Positions 62,360-64,000 of a stretch of DNA of 64,000 nt are shown piece after piece. Position 1 is the stretch's first letter; the number at the start of each line of letters is the position of its first letter. The notes under the pieces were generated by a model that was not told the origin of the DNA, did no database searches, and saw only the letters and a program-made list of their open reading frames with translations. Origin of the DNA: UBA1479 sp963976055 (GTDB taxonomy: Bacteria > Pseudomonadota > Alphaproteobacteria > Rhodospirillales > Casp-alpha2); assembly GCA_963976055.1 (NCBI GenBank), contig CAXBJB010000007.1:1-64000 (forward strand), read 5' to 3'. The translations under genes were made by a program, and so were the position numbers.

Positions 62360-62779
62360 TTACCAGCTTCCCGTATTCGCCATGGACGCCCAGGGTTCGG
62401 CCGGGGCCAGGGCCTCGCCTTCCTGCAACAACTCGATGGAAATGCCGTCCGGTGAGCGGACGAAGGCCATGCGGCCGTCGCGCGGCGGCCGGTTGATGGT
62501 CACGCCGCCGTCTTGCAGGCGTTGGCAGGTTTCGTAGATGTCTTTCACGTTGAAGGCGAGATGGCCGAAATTGCGCCCGCCCGAATATTCCTCGGGATCG
62601 TAGTTGTAGGTCAGCTCGATCTGGGAATCGGGGTTTTCCTCGGCCGCGACGAAGATCAGCATATAGCCGTGTTCGGGCCGGTCCGAGCGGCGCACTTCCT
62701 TGAGGCCGAGCAGATCGCAATAAAAGCGCAAGCTGGCGTCCACGTCGGATATCCGCACCATCGTATGCAGGTATCTCAT
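62360..62779 (-). CDS. VOC family protein, glyoxalase I-like
   Basis: A 139-residue vicinal-oxygen-chelate protein resembling lactoylglutathione lyase (glyoxalase I), which isomerises the methylglyoxal-glutathione adduct. Two beta-alpha-beta-beta-beta units contain YLHTMVRISDVDASLRFYC with the metal-ligand His, IELTYN and NFGHLAFNV with the second His, and SPDGISIELLQ with the ligand Glu. ATG 62779. It is convergent with the membrane protein at 61864 and divergent from the MFS gene. Confidence 0.92.
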   Translation of the reverse strand: MRYLHTMVRISDVDASLRFYCDLLGLKEVRRSDRPEHGYMLIFVAAEENPDSQIELTYNYDPEEYSGGRNFGHLAFNVKDIYETCQRLQDGGVTINRPPRDGRMAFVRSPDGISIELLQEGEALAPAEPWASMANTGSW

Positions 62780-62860
62780 TTGCCTGTTTCTCCCTGAATG
62801 TCTTGGCGGTGTAGACTTGATCTAACAGATTCCAACAGGCAAATCCAAGAGCACCCGACC

Positions 62861-64000
62861 GTGACCTCATCGGAGTCCGATCCTCCCCATCATCCGCTGC
62901 CGCGCATTCTGCCCTGGTTGATCTGGGGCCTCGGCACGTTCCTGTTCAGCTTCGTGCATTTCCAGCGGGTGGCGCCCGGCGTCATGGTCGATACCCTGAT
63001 GCGTGAATTCGCCGTGGGCGGTGCCCTGTTGGGGAACCTGTCGGCGATCTATTTCTATTCCTATGCCGTCTTCCAGGTGCCGGCGGGGCTGATCGTCGAT
63101 GCCTACGGTTCGCGCCGGATCATGGTGCTGTCGGCCTTGCTGATCGCTCTCGGGTGCTTTGTGTTCGCTCAGGCGGAGACCGTGCCCGGCGCCTTCATCG
63201 GCCGGTTGCTGATCGGTATCGGCGGGGGTGCGACCTTCGTGGTCGCGCTCAATCTGGCGGCCGTGTGGTTTCCGCCGATGCGGTTTGCCTTGCTCAGCGG
63301 TCTGACCGTGGGTGCGGGGGTCGCCGGCGCCGTCGTCGGCCAAGTGCCCCTGGCCTGGGCGGTTGAGGCTGCCGGTTGGCGGCCCGCCATGCTGGTGACC
63401 GGGGCGGTGGCGCTGGTGGCGGGGGTCGCCGCCATTCTGGCCTTGCGCCTGCCGCGGCCGAGGGCCCAGGGGTTGCGTCCGCTCAGCCCCGGCCGGGGCG
63501 GTCTGCTCGTCGGATTTCGCGCGGTATTGGCGCAGCGCGACCTTTGGATACTGACCGGCGCGGGGTCGGGGAACATGTCGGTGATGTTGGCGTTCGGCGG
63601 CCTGTGGGCGGTGCCCTGGCTGGTCCAGGTTCATGGCATGACCCGTGGACAGGCGGCGGTGGCGGTCTCTCTCAACGCCGTCGGTTGGGTCGTCGGCTCG
63701 CCGCTGCTCGGCTGGATCGGTCAACGCCTGGGCGAGCGGAAAATCCCCTTCGTCTGCGCCAATCTGGTCTCGCTCGCCTGTTTTGCGGCCCTTATCCTGA
63801 TGCCTGGTCATGGCGCGGTCGCCCTGCATGCGCTGCTGTTCCTTCAGGGCCTGGCCACGGGGGCCGTGGTGTTGGTGTTCACGACCACCCACGAACGGTT
63901 TGCGGGCCAGGAAAGCGTGACCCTGGGCATCGTCAACACGGGCATCATGTTCGCCATCGCCGTGTTTCAGCCCCTGGTCGGCTGGGCCCTGGATATCAAC
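62861..64000 (+). CDS. MFS transporter, 3' end outside the window
   Basis: A frame open from GTG 62861 to the end of the window (380 codons), partial. It encodes a major facilitator protein: at least ten membrane helices, with the helix 2-3 signature form GLIVDAYGSRRIMVLSALL near residue 80 and a second-half equivalent GWIGQRLGERKIPF near residue 285. The opening WLIWGLGTFLFSFVHFQRVAPGVMVDTL is typical of the anion/organic-acid MFS group. Substrate unknown. Confidence 0.88.
   Translation, partial: MTSSESDPPHHPLPRILPWLIWGLGTFLFSFVHFQRVAPGVMVDTLMREFAVGGALLGNLSAIYFYSYAVFQVPAGLIVDAYGSRRIMVLSALLIALGCFVFAQAETVPGAFIGRLLIGIGGGATFVVALNLAAVWFPPMRFALLSGLTVGAGVAGAVVGQVPLAWAVEAAGWRPAMLVTGAVALVAGVAAILALRLPRPRAQGLRPLSPGRGGLLVGFRAVLAQRDLWILTGAGSGNMSVMLAFGGLWAVPWLVQVHGMTRGQAAVAVSLNAVGWVVGSPLLGWIGQRLGERKIPFVCANLVSLACFAALILMPGHGAVALHALLFLQGLATGAVVLVFTTTHERFAGQESVTLGIVNTGIMFAIAVFQPLVGWALDIN

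Noticed and set aside
1..64000. CRISPR array, tRNA, rRNA, insertion sequence or prophage
   Set aside because: I saw no regularly spaced repeats, no tRNA-like cloverleaf with CCA region, no rRNA sequence and no transposase or integrase reading frame.

Overview
The window is GC-rich chromosomal DNA from an alphaproteobacterium, most likely of the order Rhodospirillales. This rests on gene content: a GapR/DUF2312 protein, paired DUF1194 proteins, an aa3-type cox cluster with CtaG and DUF983, a type II ThrB next to rnhA, class I PHA synthase plus intracellular PHA depolymerase, and many GTG/TTG starts. I found no rRNA, tRNA, CRISPR array, insertion sequence or phage gene. The 3' edge cuts an MFS transporter gene.

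Layout. 0-4 kb: a HAD-type dehalogenase, two tandem DUF1194 proteins and a PhzF-like isomerase. 4-8 kb: a tandem duplication of a two-gene unit, each an Aer-like PAS protein followed by a soluble chemoreceptor signalling protein. 8-12.6 kb: gcvT-gcvH-gcvP (minus strand) behind a tandem glycine riboswitch. 12.7-19.8 kb: a lipoprotein, a peptidoglycan-binding repeat protein, thrB-rnhA, phaZ, and a divergent LysR/GST pair around a perfect inverted repeat. 20-24.3 kb: an iron-type ABC importer with an operator-like palindrome upstream and a strong hairpin after the binding-protein gene. 24.3-33.6 kb: peroxiredoxin, DsbD/ScsB-like reductase, YqgE, a small unknown protein, M16 peptidase, thrC, M32 carboxypeptidase and ctaB.

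33.6-35.0 kb is an AT-rich island with two overlapping genes, an unknown protein and a HEPN/UPF0332-like protein, inserted between ctaB and a heme-copper-oxidase-subunit-I-like gene. 35-41.9 kb: that oxidase-like gene, DUF420 and a 29-residue membrane peptide on the minus strand, then ctaC, ctaD, ctaG, ctaE and DUF983 on the plus strand. 41.9-49.7 kb: a GDCCVxC-like zinc protein, an SLC13 transporter, phaC, an EAL-CBS-GGDEF protein and a frameshifted chemoreceptor. 49.7-56.5 kb: a GAF-SpoIIE-HATPase switch protein, a STAS protein, and a complete Mla-type lipid transport set ending in an RlmD-like methyltransferase. 56.5-64 kb: gapR, a response regulator, a Nudix / GCS2 ligase / N-formylglutamate amidohydrolase operon, a DMT exporter, DUF1289, a small membrane protein, a VOC lyase and the partial MFS gene.

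The more unusual items are the HEPN gene pair in the AT-rich island, the oxidase-like protein without an obvious CuB site, the partner-switch module fused into the Mla operon, and the split, duplicated Aer-type receptors, one of which differs at a flavin-pocket position.
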